A stretch of DNA of 16,972 nt from an uncultured Eubacteriales bacterium (GCA_902475435.1 CABRZL010000040.1:1-16972); one strand, 5' to 3'; shown: positions 5,386-13,503, counted from the stretch's first letter. Notes: a model not told the origin generated them from the letters alone. Numbers and translations: made by a program.

Positions 5386-6873
5386 ATGTATCCATCTCTA
5401 GACGAGGCCAAAAAGCTTGCTGCATCCGGAGCATACTGCCGCATTCCCATCAGTCTGGAACTGTATGCCGATCGCTTCACTCCCGTTGAGGTGATGCGAA
5501 CTCTGCGAGCAGCTAGTCATCACTGCTTTTTACTGGAAAGCGCCGAGGACAATCAGCAATGGGGACGATATTCATTTCTGGGCTACGCTCCCCTATTAGA
5601 GCTCACCTGTTCCGGCAACACGCTTCGGATTCGGTATGATCCGGAATCCGAACAATGCCGGACAGAAACAAGAACCGTTTCCCATCCAGGCCATGCGATC
5701 CGAGAAATTCTTCGTGCCTATCACAGCCCCAAGCTTCCTGGCCACCCGCCTTTCACAGGCGGGCTCGTGGGCTATTTCTCCTTTGAATATCTCCAATATG
5801 CAGAGCCTTCCCTACAGGAAAATATCCCTGCCGGCGGGGACTTCCTGGATGCTGATTTGATGCTATTTGATAAAGTCATTATTTTTGATAACTACCGGCA
5901 AAAACTCATTTTGATTGCTGGCGCGGCCACAGACGACTTGGAAAACAATTATCAAACAGCCCAGAAAGTGCTGGAGGAAATGGCGACACTTCTTCGATCC
6001 AACGCCAGAGCCATATTCCGTCCGCTGAAACTGCTATCTCCGCTGGAACTGCACTTCTCCAAAGACCAATTTATCTCCATGGTCAATCGGGCAAAACATT
6101 ATATTCGTGAAGGGGATATATTCCAGGTTGTGCTCTCAAATCCCATGGAGGCACAGGCACAAGGCAGTTTGTTCGACGTATACCGGATTCTTCGAACCAC
6201 CAATCCGTCCCCCTATATGTTCTATTTTTCCAGCGAGGACCTCGAGGTTTCTGGAGCCTCTCCGGAAACCCTGGTGAAACTGATGGATGGTACGCTTTAT
6301 ACGTTTCCCTTAGCGGGAACCCGTCCTCGCGGAAAAAATCAGGAGGAAGATAAGGCTCTGGAACGGGAACTTTTAAACGACGAAAAAGAACTTGCAGAAC
6401 ACAATATGCTGGTGGATCTTGGCCGGAATGATCTGGGAAAAATCAGTCGGCTTGGTACTGTGACCGTTGAGAAATACCAGTCTATCGAACGGTTTTCCCA
6501 TGTCATGCACATCGGTTCCACTGTATCTGGCCAAATCCGGGCTGACCGGGATGCTGTGGATGCTGTGGATGCCATCCTGCCTGCGGGAACATTATCGGGC
6601 GCACCGAAACTGCGGGCATGCGAAATCATTCAGGAACTGGAAGGGAAGCCTCGAGGCGTCTATGGCGGCGCCATCGGATATCTGGATCTCACCGGAAATC
6701 TGGACACATGCATTTCAATTCGACTGGCCTATAAGAAAAATGGACGGCTTTGCATTCAGTCTGGAGCTGGAATTGTCGCCGACAGCAACCCGGAAACAGA
6801 ATATTTGGAATGCAGAAACAAAGCACAGGCCGTAGTAAATGCTGTTGAACTGGCAGAAGGAGGCATTTTATGA
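5386..6873 (+). CDS. trpE: Anthranilate synthase component I
   Basis: A 495-residue chorismate-using enzyme that, with TrpG as ammonia donor, makes anthranilate, the first committed step to tryptophan. The N-terminal region carries the tryptophan-binding signature LLES (residues 49-52), so feedback inhibition is likely. The C-terminal chorismate-binding domain shows PLAGTRPRG, the DLGRNDLG segment, PAGTLSGAPKLRA, GGAIGYL and the terminal GAGIVADSNPETEYLECRNKA motif. The length is typical. The ATG has AAGGAGG just upstream, directly after the T-box terminator. It overlaps trpG by 4 bases (ATGA). PabB was considered, but LLES and the full trp operon context favour TrpE. Confidence 0.97.
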   Translation: MYPSLDEAKKLAASGAYCRIPISLELYADRFTPVEVMRTLRAASHHCFLLESAEDNQQWGRYSFLGYAPLLELTCSGNTLRIRYDPESEQCRTETRTVSHPGHAIREILRAYHSPKLPGHPPFTGGLVGYFSFEYLQYAEPSLQENIPAGGDFLDADLMLFDKVIIFDNYRQKLILIAGAATDDLENNYQTAQKVLEEMATLLRSNARAIFRPLKLLSPLELHFSKDQFISMVNRAKHYIREGDIFQVVLSNPMEAQAQGSLFDVYRILRTTNPSPYMFYFSSEDLEVSGASPETLVKLMDGTLYTFPLAGTRPRGKNQEEDKALERELLNDEKELAEHNMLVDLGRNDLGKISRLGTVTVEKYQSIERFSHVMHIGSTVSGQIRADRDAVDAVDAILPAGTLSGAPKLRACEIIQELEGKPRGVYGGAIGYLDLTGNLDTCISIRLAYKKNGRLCIQSGAGIVADSNPETEYLECRNKAQAVVNAVELAEGGIL

Positions 6874-7451
6874 TTTTGCTCATCGACAACTACGACAGCT
6901 TTGTCTACAACCTCTATCAACTGATCGGCCAGTTTCGACAGGATATTGACGTAGTACGAAATCGAGATATTACCATGAAGGAAATTTGTGACATGCAGCC
7001 CGAAGCAATCTTTCTCTCTCCTGGTCCCGGCCGTCCCGAGCACGCTGGCATTTGCCTGGACATTATTCAGCAGGCAAACTATCCAATTTTCGGTGTATGC
7101 CTCGGTCACCAAGCCATATGTCATGTTTTCGGCGGCACGGTCACCTATGCAAAAGAACTCATGCATGGCAAAGCCTCAATTATCTACCCAACCCAGGACA
7201 GCCGCCTTATGGGTAACATCAGCACCCCGTTTAAAGCCGCTCGATATCATTCCTTGGCCGTCTCAGAGTCATCCCTGCCGTCCTGCCTCAGAGTCTCCGC
7301 TCGTACCATGGATGGCGAGATCATGGCGGTGGAACATCAAACAAAGCCAATCTTCGGCGTACAATTTCATCCGGAATCTGTATTGACCACCAATGGCGCT
7401 AAAATTCTGCAGCAATTCTTTACCCTGATTGGAGGAAGCAACGATGATTAA
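6870..7451 (+). CDS. trpG: Anthranilate synthase component II (glutamine amidotransferase)
   Basis: A 193-residue class I glutaminase that supplies ammonia to TrpE. The catalytic triad is seen as Cys77 in GVCLGHQAI and His167/Glu169 in VQFHPES. The N-terminus MILLIDNYDSFVYNLYQ and the oxyanion loop LSPGPGRPEHAG (49-60) are classic for TrpG/PabA. It is a stand-alone protein, not fused to TrpD as in some enterics. AGGAGG precedes the ATG, which overlaps the trpE stop by 4 bases. It might also serve PabB for folate if a pabB exists elsewhere, as happens in some Firmicutes. Confidence 0.97.
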   Translation: MILLIDNYDSFVYNLYQLIGQFRQDIDVVRNRDITMKEICDMQPEAIFLSPGPGRPEHAGICLDIIQQANYPIFGVCLGHQAICHVFGGTVTYAKELMHGKASIIYPTQDSRLMGNISTPFKAARYHSLAVSESSLPSCLRVSARTMDGEIMAVEHQTKPIFGVQFHPESVLTTNGAKILQQFFTLIGGSNDD

Positions 7452-8454
7452 AGAAGCTATTTTGAAACTTGCAAGAAAAGAAAACCTTAGTTACTTGGAA
7501 GCCTATACCGTTATGAATGAAATTATGGAGGGCAAAGCCAGCGATGTGCAAATGTCCGCCTATTTGACTGCATTGTCTCTAAAGGGCGAAACCATTGACG
7601 AAATCACAGCTTCGGCTGCCGGCATGCGGGAACACTGCATCAAACTGCTCCACAATCAGAACGCCTTGGAGATCGTGGGAACTGGCGGCGATGGAGCCGG
7701 GTCCTTTAACATCTCCACCACTTCCGCCCTGATTATTTCCGCCGCCGGCGTTCCAGTGGCAAAGCATGGAAACCGGGCTGCTTCTTCCAAATGCGGCGCC
7801 GCAGATGTCCTGGAGGCGTTGGGCGTCAACATCAACGTATCCCCGGAGAAAAGCGCACAATTGTTGAACACCATCAATATCTGCTTCTTGTTCGCACAGA
7901 ACTATCACATTGCTATGAAATACGTAGCCCCCATTCGGCGGGAACTTGGCATACGTACTGTGTTCAATATTCTCGGTCCCCTATCCAATCCGGCGGGGGC
8001 AAACATGGAACTGATGGGGGTCTATGAGGAATCTCTGGTCGAACCGTTGGCCCGCGTTATGTCCAATCTGGGTGTAAAAAGAGGCATGGTGGTCTATGGT
8101 CAGGACCGGCTGGATGAAATCTCCATGAGTTCTCCCACCACAGTTTGCGAAATTCGAGATCACGACTTTTTCCTGTATGAGATCAATCCAGAAATGGTAG
8201 GATACCCCGTCTGTGACAAGTCCGAACTTACAGGCGGTAATCCGGAGGAGAATGCAAACATCACGCGTTCTATTCTCACAGGCCAGGAAACCGGAGCCAA
8301 ACGACATGCAGTCTGCTTTAATGCCGGCGCAGCGCTCTATATTACCGGCAAGGCCAAATCAATTCCAGAAGGCGTCCGCATGGCCGAATCCCTCATCGAC
8401 AGCGGCGCGGCACTGGACAAATTAACACAGTTCATTCAGGAGAGCAATCGATGA
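7444..8454 (+). CDS. trpD: Anthranilate phosphoribosyltransferase
   Basis: A 336-residue enzyme that transfers phosphoribose from PRPP to anthranilate. The PRPP and Mg signature GTGGDG (79-84) is followed by SFNISTTSAL. The anthranilate-site motif KHGNRAASSKCGAADVLEALG spans 107-127, and a conserved DEISMSSPT segment follows. The frame is open from 7429, but the ATG at 7444 is preceded by GGAGGA and starts the conserved helical N-domain. It overlaps trpG by 8 bases and trpC by 4 bases. Length and motifs are normal. Confidence 0.96.
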   Translation: MIKEAILKLARKENLSYLEAYTVMNEIMEGKASDVQMSAYLTALSLKGETIDEITASAAGMREHCIKLLHNQNALEIVGTGGDGAGSFNISTTSALIISAAGVPVAKHGNRAASSKCGAADVLEALGVNINVSPEKSAQLLNTINICFLFAQNYHIAMKYVAPIRRELGIRTVFNILGPLSNPAGANMELMGVYEESLVEPLARVMSNLGVKRGMVVYGQDRLDEISMSSPTTVCEIRDHDFFLYEINPEMVGYPVCDKSELTGGNPEENANITRSILTGQETGAKRHAVCFNAGAALYITGKAKSIPEGVRMAESLIDSGAALDKLTQFIQESNR

Positions 8455-9233
8455 GCATATTAGATGAAATTGCCGGTAAAACCAGGCAACGTATAGCAGA
8501 GGAAAAAGCACGTCTTCCGCTTTCCGTCCTAAAAAACCGTGCAGAGCATACGCCACCTCCAAGCAGCTTTTTTCAGGCGCTTTCCTCCCCTGGCATATCT
8601 TTCATCTGTGAGGTGAAACGTGCCTCTCCCTCCAAAGGAGTGATTTCCCCAGAGTTTCCGTATGTAGAAATTGCGAAAAGCTATGAATCTGCCGGCGCCT
8701 CCGCAATTTCCTGCCTGACAGAGCCATACTGGTTTCAAGGCCGCGACCAGTATGTTTACGAAATTGCCCAGGCCGTGTCTCTGCCAATACTTCGAAAAGA
8801 TTTTACCATAGATGAATATATGATCTACCAAGCACGCGCCATGGGCGCTTCCGCTATTCTTTTAATCTGCGCCATATTGGAAGACTGCCAACTAAAAGAT
8901 TATCTTCAATTAGCACATAGTCTAAGTATAGACGTTTTAGTGGAAGCCCATGACCAATCAGAGATTCAACGTGCAATACAAGCTGGAGCTAAAATCATTG
9001 GGGTCAACAACCGGAATCTTCATACGTTTCATGTGGATATGGCCAACAGCATCCATCTCCGCCATCTGGTTCCTGAAAGCATCTTGTTTGTCGCAGAAAG
9101 CGGCATTCAGACTCACAACGATATCGTTCGATTGGAACAAAACGGTGTGGACGCAGTGCTGATCGGTGAAACGCTCATGCGCGCCAATGACAAGAAAGCC
9201 ATGTTAAATCAGCTTCGTGGGGTCGTCCGATGA
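8451..9233 (+). CDS. trpC: Indole-3-glycerol phosphate synthase
   Basis: A 260-residue TIM barrel that closes the ring of CdRP to give indole-3-glycerol phosphate. Active-site landmarks are Glu54 and Lys56 in CEVKRASPSKG, Lys116 in LRKDF, Glu165 in LVEAH, Asn187 in GVNNRNL, and ESGI (216-219) at the phosphate site. It is monofunctional, with TrpF encoded separately. It overlaps trpD and trpF by 4 bases each (ATGA), consistent with coupled translation. AGGAGA precedes the start. Confidence 0.97.
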   Translation: MSILDEIAGKTRQRIAEEKARLPLSVLKNRAEHTPPPSSFFQALSSPGISFICEVKRASPSKGVISPEFPYVEIAKSYESAGASAISCLTEPYWFQGRDQYVYEIAQAVSLPILRKDFTIDEYMIYQARAMGASAILLICAILEDCQLKDYLQLAHSLSIDVLVEAHDQSEIQRAIQAGAKIIGVNNRNLHTFHVDMANSIHLRHLVPESILFVAESGIQTHNDIVRLEQNGVDAVLIGETLMRANDKKAMLNQLRGVVR

Positions 9234-9838
9234 GTAAAATAAAAATTTGCGGTCTTTCGCGCCCATGTGATATTGCGTATGTAAACGAGGCACTGCCAGA
9301 TTTCTGCGGTTTCATCATCAATGTCCCCGGAAGCCGTCGCAATATTTCTCCAGAGATTTTGCGAAACCTGCGTCCCCATCTTCGGCCTGAAATTCTGCCG
9401 GTCGGTGTATTTGTCAATGCGGCACCATCTCTGATTACAAAGCTGGTACGGGAAAACCTGATCTCTCTGGTACAGCTCCACGGCCAAGAGGATGAAATTT
9501 ATATCGCATCTCTGCGCCAGACGATCTCTGTTCCAATTATAAAAGCATTCCAGATCAGCACGGAGCTTGACATAAAAAATGCAGAAAGCAGTTCTGCAGA
9601 CTATATTCTCCTCGATCACGGCAACGGCGGCACAGGAAAAACCTTTGACTGGTCCCTGCTTTCTTCCGCTAAGCGCCCATATATGTTAGCCGGCGGTCTT
9701 ACACCGGAAAACCTTCCCTACGCGGTTTCAAAGCTGCATCCTTGGGCAGTCGATCTCTCCAGCGGTGTGGAAATGGATGGCTTTAAGCACCGTGAAAAAA
9801 TCCTCGCTGCTGTTCATGCTGTACGACGGACTCTATAA
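9230..9838 (+). CDS. trpF: Phosphoribosylanthranilate isomerase
   Basis: A 202-residue TIM barrel that isomerises phosphoribosylanthranilate to CdRP. The catalytic pair is Cys7 in KIKICGL and Asp129 in YILLDHGNGGTGKTFDW. LAGGLTPENL (153-162) and VDLSSGVE (174-181) form the phosphate site. It is the last gene of the plus-strand trp operon and supplies the step missing from the single-function TrpC. The ATG overlaps the trpC stop by 4 bases. A hairpin follows 11 bases after the stop. Confidence 0.96.
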   Translation: MSKIKICGLSRPCDIAYVNEALPDFCGFIINVPGSRRNISPEILRNLRPHLRPEILPVGVFVNAAPSLITKLVRENLISLVQLHGQEDEIYIASLRQTISVPIIKAFQISTELDIKNAESSSADYILLDHGNGGTGKTFDWSLLSSAKRPYMLAGGLTPENLPYAVSKLHPWAVDLSSGVEMDGFKHREKILAAVHAVRRTL

Positions 9839-9849
9839 AGTAAATGGAT

Positions 9850-9870
9850 GGAGATGCCGAAAACATCTCC
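9850..9870 (+). terminator. Hairpin after trpF
   Basis: GGAGATG (9850-9856) pairs with CATCTCC (9864-9870); the stem can be extended with bulges to ATGG/CCAT. Only four T follow. It is probably the trp operon terminator and lies between converging trpF and the acetyltransferase gene. Confidence 0.6.
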
Positions 9871-9878
9871 GCCCATTT

Positions 9879-10490
9879 TCACTCCAATTGCCCCGGCAAC
9901 CGCAGTTTTTCCCGCGGTGGAAATCTCCGGTCAAATTCATCCACATCCTGCTGGGAAACCTGATATCCCGCTGGATCAAAATAGGTCCCGCTGACATCCT
10001 TTAAATATCCTGGTATAAGCTCTCTCACCAGGAAAAAAGGCACTTCTTCTGTTCGCGGTGTTTCCCCATAATAAATGCCCATGGAATGCCCAGAAACAAA
10101 CCCAAAGCGCTTATAATACTCGGGATTTCCGGTAATCGCAACAGCTCCAAAGCCCATTCTCTTCGCCTGTTCCATGGTATGACGAATGATTGCGCTGCCA
10201 ATTCCTTCTCCCTGTCGATCCGGCCGGACGCTGACAGGGCCAAACACGACAAGCGGCAATACACCACCTGTATCTAATTGAATTTCCGCCCTGGCATACA
10301 TAATATGGGCCAAGATTTGCCCTGCATCTTCCGTCACATAATCCAGTTCCGGCACAAATTCCGATCGATCTCGAAATTGATGCAGCACATAATGTTCTGA
10401 ACACCCTGGATGGTATTTATTCCAAAAAGCATCCCGTGTCAATTCTTCTGTCAATTGATAATCCCGAGGCTCCTCTAATCGGATCTTCAA
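9879..10490 (-). CDS. GNAT-family N-acetyltransferase (YhbS-like)
   Basis: A 203-residue acetyl-CoA-dependent acyltransferase. The core strand GPVSVRPD is followed by the acetyl-CoA loop RQGEGIG (residues 92-98) and helix SAIIRHTMEQAKRMG. Motif B reads GNPEYYKRFGF (121-131), typical of YhbS-like proteins. The substrate is unknown. I place the start at a TTG (10490) because AAAGGAG sits 8 bases upstream. An ATG at 10514 extends the protein by 8 residues but has no ribosome binding site. The gene has its own perfect promoter and a leader of about 75 bases containing a palindrome. It is divergent from the zinc-ribbon membrane protein. Confidence 0.88.
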   Translation of the reverse strand: MKIRLEEPRDYQLTEELTRDAFWNKYHPGCSEHYVLHQFRDRSEFVPELDYVTEDAGQILAHIMYARAEIQLDTGGVLPLVVFGPVSVRPDRQGEGIGSAIIRHTMEQAKRMGFGAVAITGNPEYYKRFGFVSGHSMGIYYGETPRTEEVPFFLVRELIPGYLKDVSGTYFDPAGYQVSQQDVDEFDRRFPPREKLRLPGQLE

Positions 10491-10527
10491 TGTATTTTCT
10501 CCTTTTGCTCTCATCAAGCTTGATTAA

Positions 10528-10544
10528 AACAGTATTTTACTGTT
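10528..10544. repeat. Palindrome in the acetyltransferase leader
   Basis: AACAGTATTTTACTGTT has perfect 7-base arms around 3 bases. It lies about 20 bases downstream of the predicted transcript start, where a repressor could act as a roadblock. Confidence 0.5.
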
Positions 10545-10571
10545 AATATTTCAGCTGTATCCTGTAAAGCC

Positions 10572-10600
10572 ATTATAAAGATCAGCAATTTTTTTGTCAA
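10572..10600 (-). promoter_or_regulatory. Promoter of the acetyltransferase gene
   Basis: Minus strand TTGACA (10595-10600), 17 bases, TATAAT (10572-10577). The start is expected near 10565. Confidence 0.88.
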
Positions 10601-10609
10601 TCGTAAGAA

Positions 10610-10623
10610 CCATAAATTTATGG
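10610..10623. repeat. Perfect 14-bp palindrome in the divergent promoter region
   Basis: CCATAAATTTATGG is fully self-complementary. It lies 10 bases upstream of the acetyltransferase -35 box and about 70 bases upstream of the -35 box of the opposite gene. It is a possible operator or activator site for one or both genes. Confidence 0.45.
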
Positions 10624-10691
10624 ACATTTATTCCATATTTTCGCATGTTTTTTATGATTGATCCGTATTTTTGCAGATTTTCGTCAAATTC

Positions 10692-10720
10692 TTTACACCG
10701 GAGCAAATCTGTAGTATACT
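10692..10720 (+). promoter_or_regulatory. Promoter of the zinc-ribbon membrane protein gene
   Basis: TTTACA (10692-10697), 17 bases, TATACT (10715-10720). The start is near 10727, so translation must begin at 10752 and not at an upstream codon. Confidence 0.8.
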
Positions 10721-10751
10721 GAGTTTATCCATATCTACAGGAGGTGTTTCT

Positions 10752-11786
10752 ATGGATTGTCCTATTTGCGGCCACAAGATGGGAGAAAACGATGCGTTTT
10801 GCTCTAACTGCGGTAATTTCTCACTCCCATTGAAAGATAACAGTCGCCCCGTTCCCACCATTGATCTTCCACCCGGCACCCCCGCAGACGGATCTACTGT
10901 GGTTTCTCCGCCGCCAGAACTCCAGGACGTCACCTCGACACCGTCCCGTAAGGTAGCAGAGCGGCTCTATCCACCCCCAGAAACCTCCCGGTCACCTGAA
11001 GCCGACTTTTCGCCCCCTATTGTAGCAGATGACCAGGGTTCACAAGAGCATACACCTGAACCGCATGTAACAGAATCCAAAAACGAATCGGACTCTACTT
11101 CTTTTGATTCCGCTCAAACACCAGGAAAGAATGAAAAGCGGCTGAAAGTCTTGACCATTGTAGCTTGCTGCCTTGCTGTGCTGGCTATTAGCGTGGCTAC
11201 TTATATCACCATCACTACATCCTCGTTGCGTGTTCAACTTAGCAAAGCTCAGAAAGAGAGTTCCACCGCACAGGCCAATGCCGAAGATTTGGCCGCACAG
11301 GTAACTGATCTAACCGAAAGCCTGGAGGCCGCCAAGGATGAAAGTCAGAGTCTCGGAACGCAAGTCACCGATCTTCAAAGTCAAATCAATGAAATGGAGA
11401 CCAGTGTGAATCAAAGTCAATATGACAAAGAAACTGCAGAACGCCAGTTGGAAGAAGCAAACACTGCGCTTTCCACCGCCACCGAAGAAAATGCCGAACT
11501 CCAATCTCAGCTGGATGAAGCTCAGCAAAACTTAGAAGTTGCGCAATCTGAAAACGCCACACTTACTGAGGAAAACGAAACACTATCACAGCAGGTCGGT
11601 CTCTATCAAACCGAAATAGATTTTTATGACAGCTATGTAGTGTTTGTTATGCTGGACAGCGCCAATAAATATTATCACCGGTATAGCTGTTCCGAATTCA
11701 CGCAGCGCAATTTCCTGGCATACAGTGTCAAGCTGGCCGAGGCTAATGGGTACTCTCCCTGCCCTATCTGTTATGGCGCTGGATAA
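10752..11786 (+). CDS. Membrane-anchored zinc-ribbon, coiled-coil protein with C-terminal His/Cys cluster
   Basis: A 344-residue protein of no named family that I know. In order it has an N-terminal zinc ribbon (Cys3, Cys6, Cys17, Cys20), a Pro/Ser/Thr/Asp/Glu-rich linker (about 30-128), one transmembrane helix (about 132-155, after KNEKRLK), a Gln/Glu/Ala/Ser-rich coiled coil (about 160-287), and a compact C-terminal unit (293-344) with His309, Cys313, Cys337 and Cys340. The last unit, YYHRYSC...A.ANGYSPCPIC, resembles the small Ada-like metal-binding modules found at the ends of some clostridial proteins. There is no signal peptide, so the zinc ribbon should be cytoplasmic and the coiled coil and cluster outside. 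AGGAGGTG precedes the ATG. The role is unknown. Confidence 0.85.
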   Translation: MDCPICGHKMGENDAFCSNCGNFSLPLKDNSRPVPTIDLPPGTPADGSTVVSPPPELQDVTSTPSRKVAERLYPPPETSRSPEADFSPPIVADDQGSQEHTPEPHVTESKNESDSTSFDSAQTPGKNEKRLKVLTIVACCLAVLAISVATYITITTSSLRVQLSKAQKESSTAQANAEDLAAQVTDLTESLEAAKDESQSLGTQVTDLQSQINEMETSVNQSQYDKETAERQLEEANTALSTATEENAELQSQLDEAQQNLEVAQSENATLTEENETLSQQVGLYQTEIDFYDSYVVFVMLDSANKYYHRYSCSEFTQRNFLAYSVKLAEANGYSPCPICYGAG

Positions 11787-11814
11787 TCATTCGTAAAACT
11801 AAATCTCACATTTC

Positions 11815-11851
11815 AAAAATCGGGATCGGCTTTAAGCCGATCCCGATTTTT
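11815..11851. terminator. Bidirectional terminator
   Basis: A perfect 16-base-pair stem (11815-11830 with 11836-11851) around loop TTTAA, with core ATCGGGATCGGC and A and T runs at both ends. It serves the converging zinc-ribbon membrane gene (plus) and the efp partner gene (minus). Confidence 0.93.
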
Positions 11852-12234
11852 CATTCTGCATGTATCAGGTGCTCACCACAGGTTGGGCAGGAAAACCCCT
11901 TCATCAGGGTAGCCTCATCCACGGCAAATCGGTCTCCACATTGGGGACATTTCACCTCATACAGAGGCGTCTCACTGCCGTCATAGTACTCGTCAATACC
12001 CATACGCGTTTCATCGGAGTCTTCTTCATATTCAAAGTCCTCCATCTGATTTTGAATCATCTCTAATGTCTCATTGAGTCCATCCACTACGGCCCCGAGG
12101 CTGTAAATATGATGGCACAGCAGAGAAACGGTATCGGTAAGTTCAGACAAAAGCCGCTGTTTTGGATCATTTATATCCAAAGCAGCCTCTTCCTTGAGTT
12201 GCTGCAGATACGCCGCCTGTTCTTCCAAGGTCAT
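11851..12234 (-). CDS. CD1247-family-like protein with C-terminal zinc ribbon
   Basis: A 127-residue acidic protein. The N-terminal part is helical (EEQAAYLQQLKEEAALD... LSELTDTVSLLCHHIYSLGAVVDGLNETLEMIQNQ as separate stretches), followed by an acidic linker and a C-terminal zinc ribbon with two CPxCG knuckles (CPQCGDRF and CPTCGEHL). This layout matches what I recall of the clostridial CD1247 N-terminal-domain proteins, which often sit beside efp. The function is not known to me. The ATG at 12234 shares one base with the efp stop (TGATG), so translation is coupled to efp. A TTG one codon upstream is an alternative start. Confidence 0.75.
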   Translation of the reverse strand: MTLEEQAAYLQQLKEEAALDINDPKQRLLSELTDTVSLLCHHIYSLGAVVDGLNETLEMIQNQMEDFEYEEDSDETRMGIDEYYDGSETPLYEVKCPQCGDRFAVDEATLMKGFSCPTCGEHLIHAE

Positions 12235-12797
12235 CAACCCTTCGCACGTTCGAGGTACTCGCCGGTGCGAGTATCAATCTTAATTTTGTCACCCTCGTTT
12301 ATAAATAGTGGAACCTTGATTTCAGCTCCAGTCTCTACCGTAGCCGGCTTGGTTACATTTGTTGCAGTATCTCCCTTAAAACCTGGATCGGTCTTGGTAA
12401 CCTCAAGCACTACAAAGTTAGGCGGTTCCACAGAAAATACTTTTCCGTTATAACTGAGAATGGTACATTCCTCGTTCTCTTTGACAAATTTGAAACCATC
12501 GCTGAGATCAGACTCGTTAATAGCAGTCATCTCATAGGTTTCCATGTCCATAAAATAATACAGTCCGCCGTCATTGTAGGAATACTCCATTTTCTTCCTC
12601 TCAATAAATGCAGTAGGGTATTTTGCTGTGGGGTTGAACGTGGTTTCTGTTACAGCGCCGGTCATCACATTCTTCATTTTTACCCGAACAAAAGCCGCAC
12701 CTTTACCGGGCTTGACATGCTGGAACTCAATAATCTGCATGACGTTGCCATCCATATCAAAAGTAATGCCATTTCTAAAATCACTGGCTGAAATCAT
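12234..12797 (-). CDS. efp: Elongation factor P
   Basis: A 187-residue translation factor that binds next to the P site and relieves ribosome stalling at polyproline stretches. It has the three-domain layout: an N-terminal KOW-like domain with HVKPGKGAAFVR carrying the tip lysine (Lys32), then two OB domains; the last contains the family signature region KVPLFINEGDKIKIDTRTGEYLER. The tip lysine is the residue post-translationally modified in many bacteria. The frame is open to 12830, but the ATG at 12797 has AGGAGG upstream and starts the conserved MISASDFRNG. It has its own promoter at 12861-12889 and is the first gene of a two-gene unit. Confidence 0.97.
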   Translation of the reverse strand: MISASDFRNGITFDMDGNVMQIIEFQHVKPGKGAAFVRVKMKNVMTGAVTETTFNPTAKYPTAFIERKKMEYSYNDGGLYYFMDMETYEMTAINESDLSDGFKFVKENEECTILSYNGKVFSVEPPNFVVLEVTKTDPGFKGDTATNVTKPATVETGAEIKVPLFINEGDKIKIDTRTGEYLERAKG

Positions 12798-12860
12798 TGG
12801 TACTCCTCCTAATTTCTTATACACCGCCAAAGCAGCATAGTTTTTGGATTTTATAGTTTT

Positions 12861-12889
12861 ATTTTATCCTATCATCGCCATAATTGCAA
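12861..12889 (-). promoter_or_regulatory. Promoter of efp
   Basis: Minus strand TTGCAA (12884-12889), 17 bases, TAAAAT (12861-12866). It lies directly after the yqeG stop. Confidence 0.7.
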
Positions 12890-12909
12890 GTATTCCATAC
12901 CATCTTCTG

Positions 12910-13413
12910 CTATCTTTTTCGTTTTCTGCGGCCCAAAACAATGAACGGCTGCTCCACACCGTAACGAATTACCTGAAAAGGATTGGAAAAATGAATGGGA
13001 TGTACCAGCACAGTAGTGACCCCTGCAAGGTTTCCGCCAAGAATATCTGTAAAAGTCTGATCTCCGGCCATCGCCGTTTCCGCCGGGGTACATCCCTGTT
13101 GCTCCATAGCCCGGCGAATTCCTTTGGGATTTGGTTTCCCAGCGCGTTTGATCCAGGGAATCGACCACCGCTGGCAAAACTTCGGCACACGATGACTCTT
13201 TCGGCTGTTGGAAACTACCATAACGATAACCCCTGCTTTTCGGGTTTTGTCAAGCCATTCTAAAAAATCTTGCGAAGGTTCTGTTGTAGTATACGCCACG
13301 ACAGTATTATCGAAATCCAACAACATGAGACGAATACCTCTGCGCTGAAACCACTCCGGTTTTAAATCAGTAATAGCGCTTACCTCCACATCTGCCAACA
13401 AGGAAAATGCCAT
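12910..13413 (-). CDS. yqeG: YqeG-family HAD IIIA phosphatase
   Basis: A 167-residue haloacid dehalogenase-type phosphatase. HAD motif I is LLDFDNTVV with nucleophile Asp33 and acid/base Asp35. Motif II is VVSNS (66-70), motif III is Lys93 in KPNPKG, and motif IV is AGDQTFTDILGG with Asp118 and Asp123. It lacks a large cap domain, as expected for the IIIA subgroup, and in family terms resembles B. subtilis YqeG. Physiological substrate is unknown. The C-terminus is very basic (GRRKRKR). The ribosome binding site is weak. A promoter lies about 60-90 bases upstream and overlaps the start of the divergent gene. The distance to efp suggests separate transcription. Confidence 0.93.
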   Translation of the reverse strand: MAFSLLADVEVSAITDLKPEWFQRRGIRLMLLDFDNTVVAYTTTEPSQDFLEWLDKTRKAGVIVMVVSNSRKSHRVPKFCQRWSIPWIKRAGKPNPKGIRRAMEQQGCTPAETAMAGDQTFTDILGGNLAGVTTVLVHPIHFSNPFQVIRYGVEQPFIVLGRRKRKR

Positions 13414-13474
13414 AGAAACACACTCTTTTCACTTCTATTTCACATTTCAGTACATAGGATTTTGTAGCCAAACT

Positions 13475-13503
13475 ATCTTATCAGGAGGCGCGGTCCTTGT
13501 CAA
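13475..13503 (-). promoter_or_regulatory. Promoter of yqeG, overlapping the divergent gene start
   Basis: Minus strand TTGACA (13498-13503), 17 bases, TAAGAT (13475-13480). The -35 box covers the TTG start codon of the plus-strand gene, and the spacer contains that gene's ribosome binding site. Confidence 0.75.

Noticed and set aside
10671..10751. N-terminal extension of the zinc-ribbon protein
   Set aside because: The promoter at 10692-10720 lies inside it, and AGGAGGTG directs initiation at 10752.
11160..11620. Apparent internal repeats in the coiled-coil gene
   Set aside because: Similar codons recur because of heptad Gln/Glu/Ala/Leu content; there is no exact DNA repeat unit.
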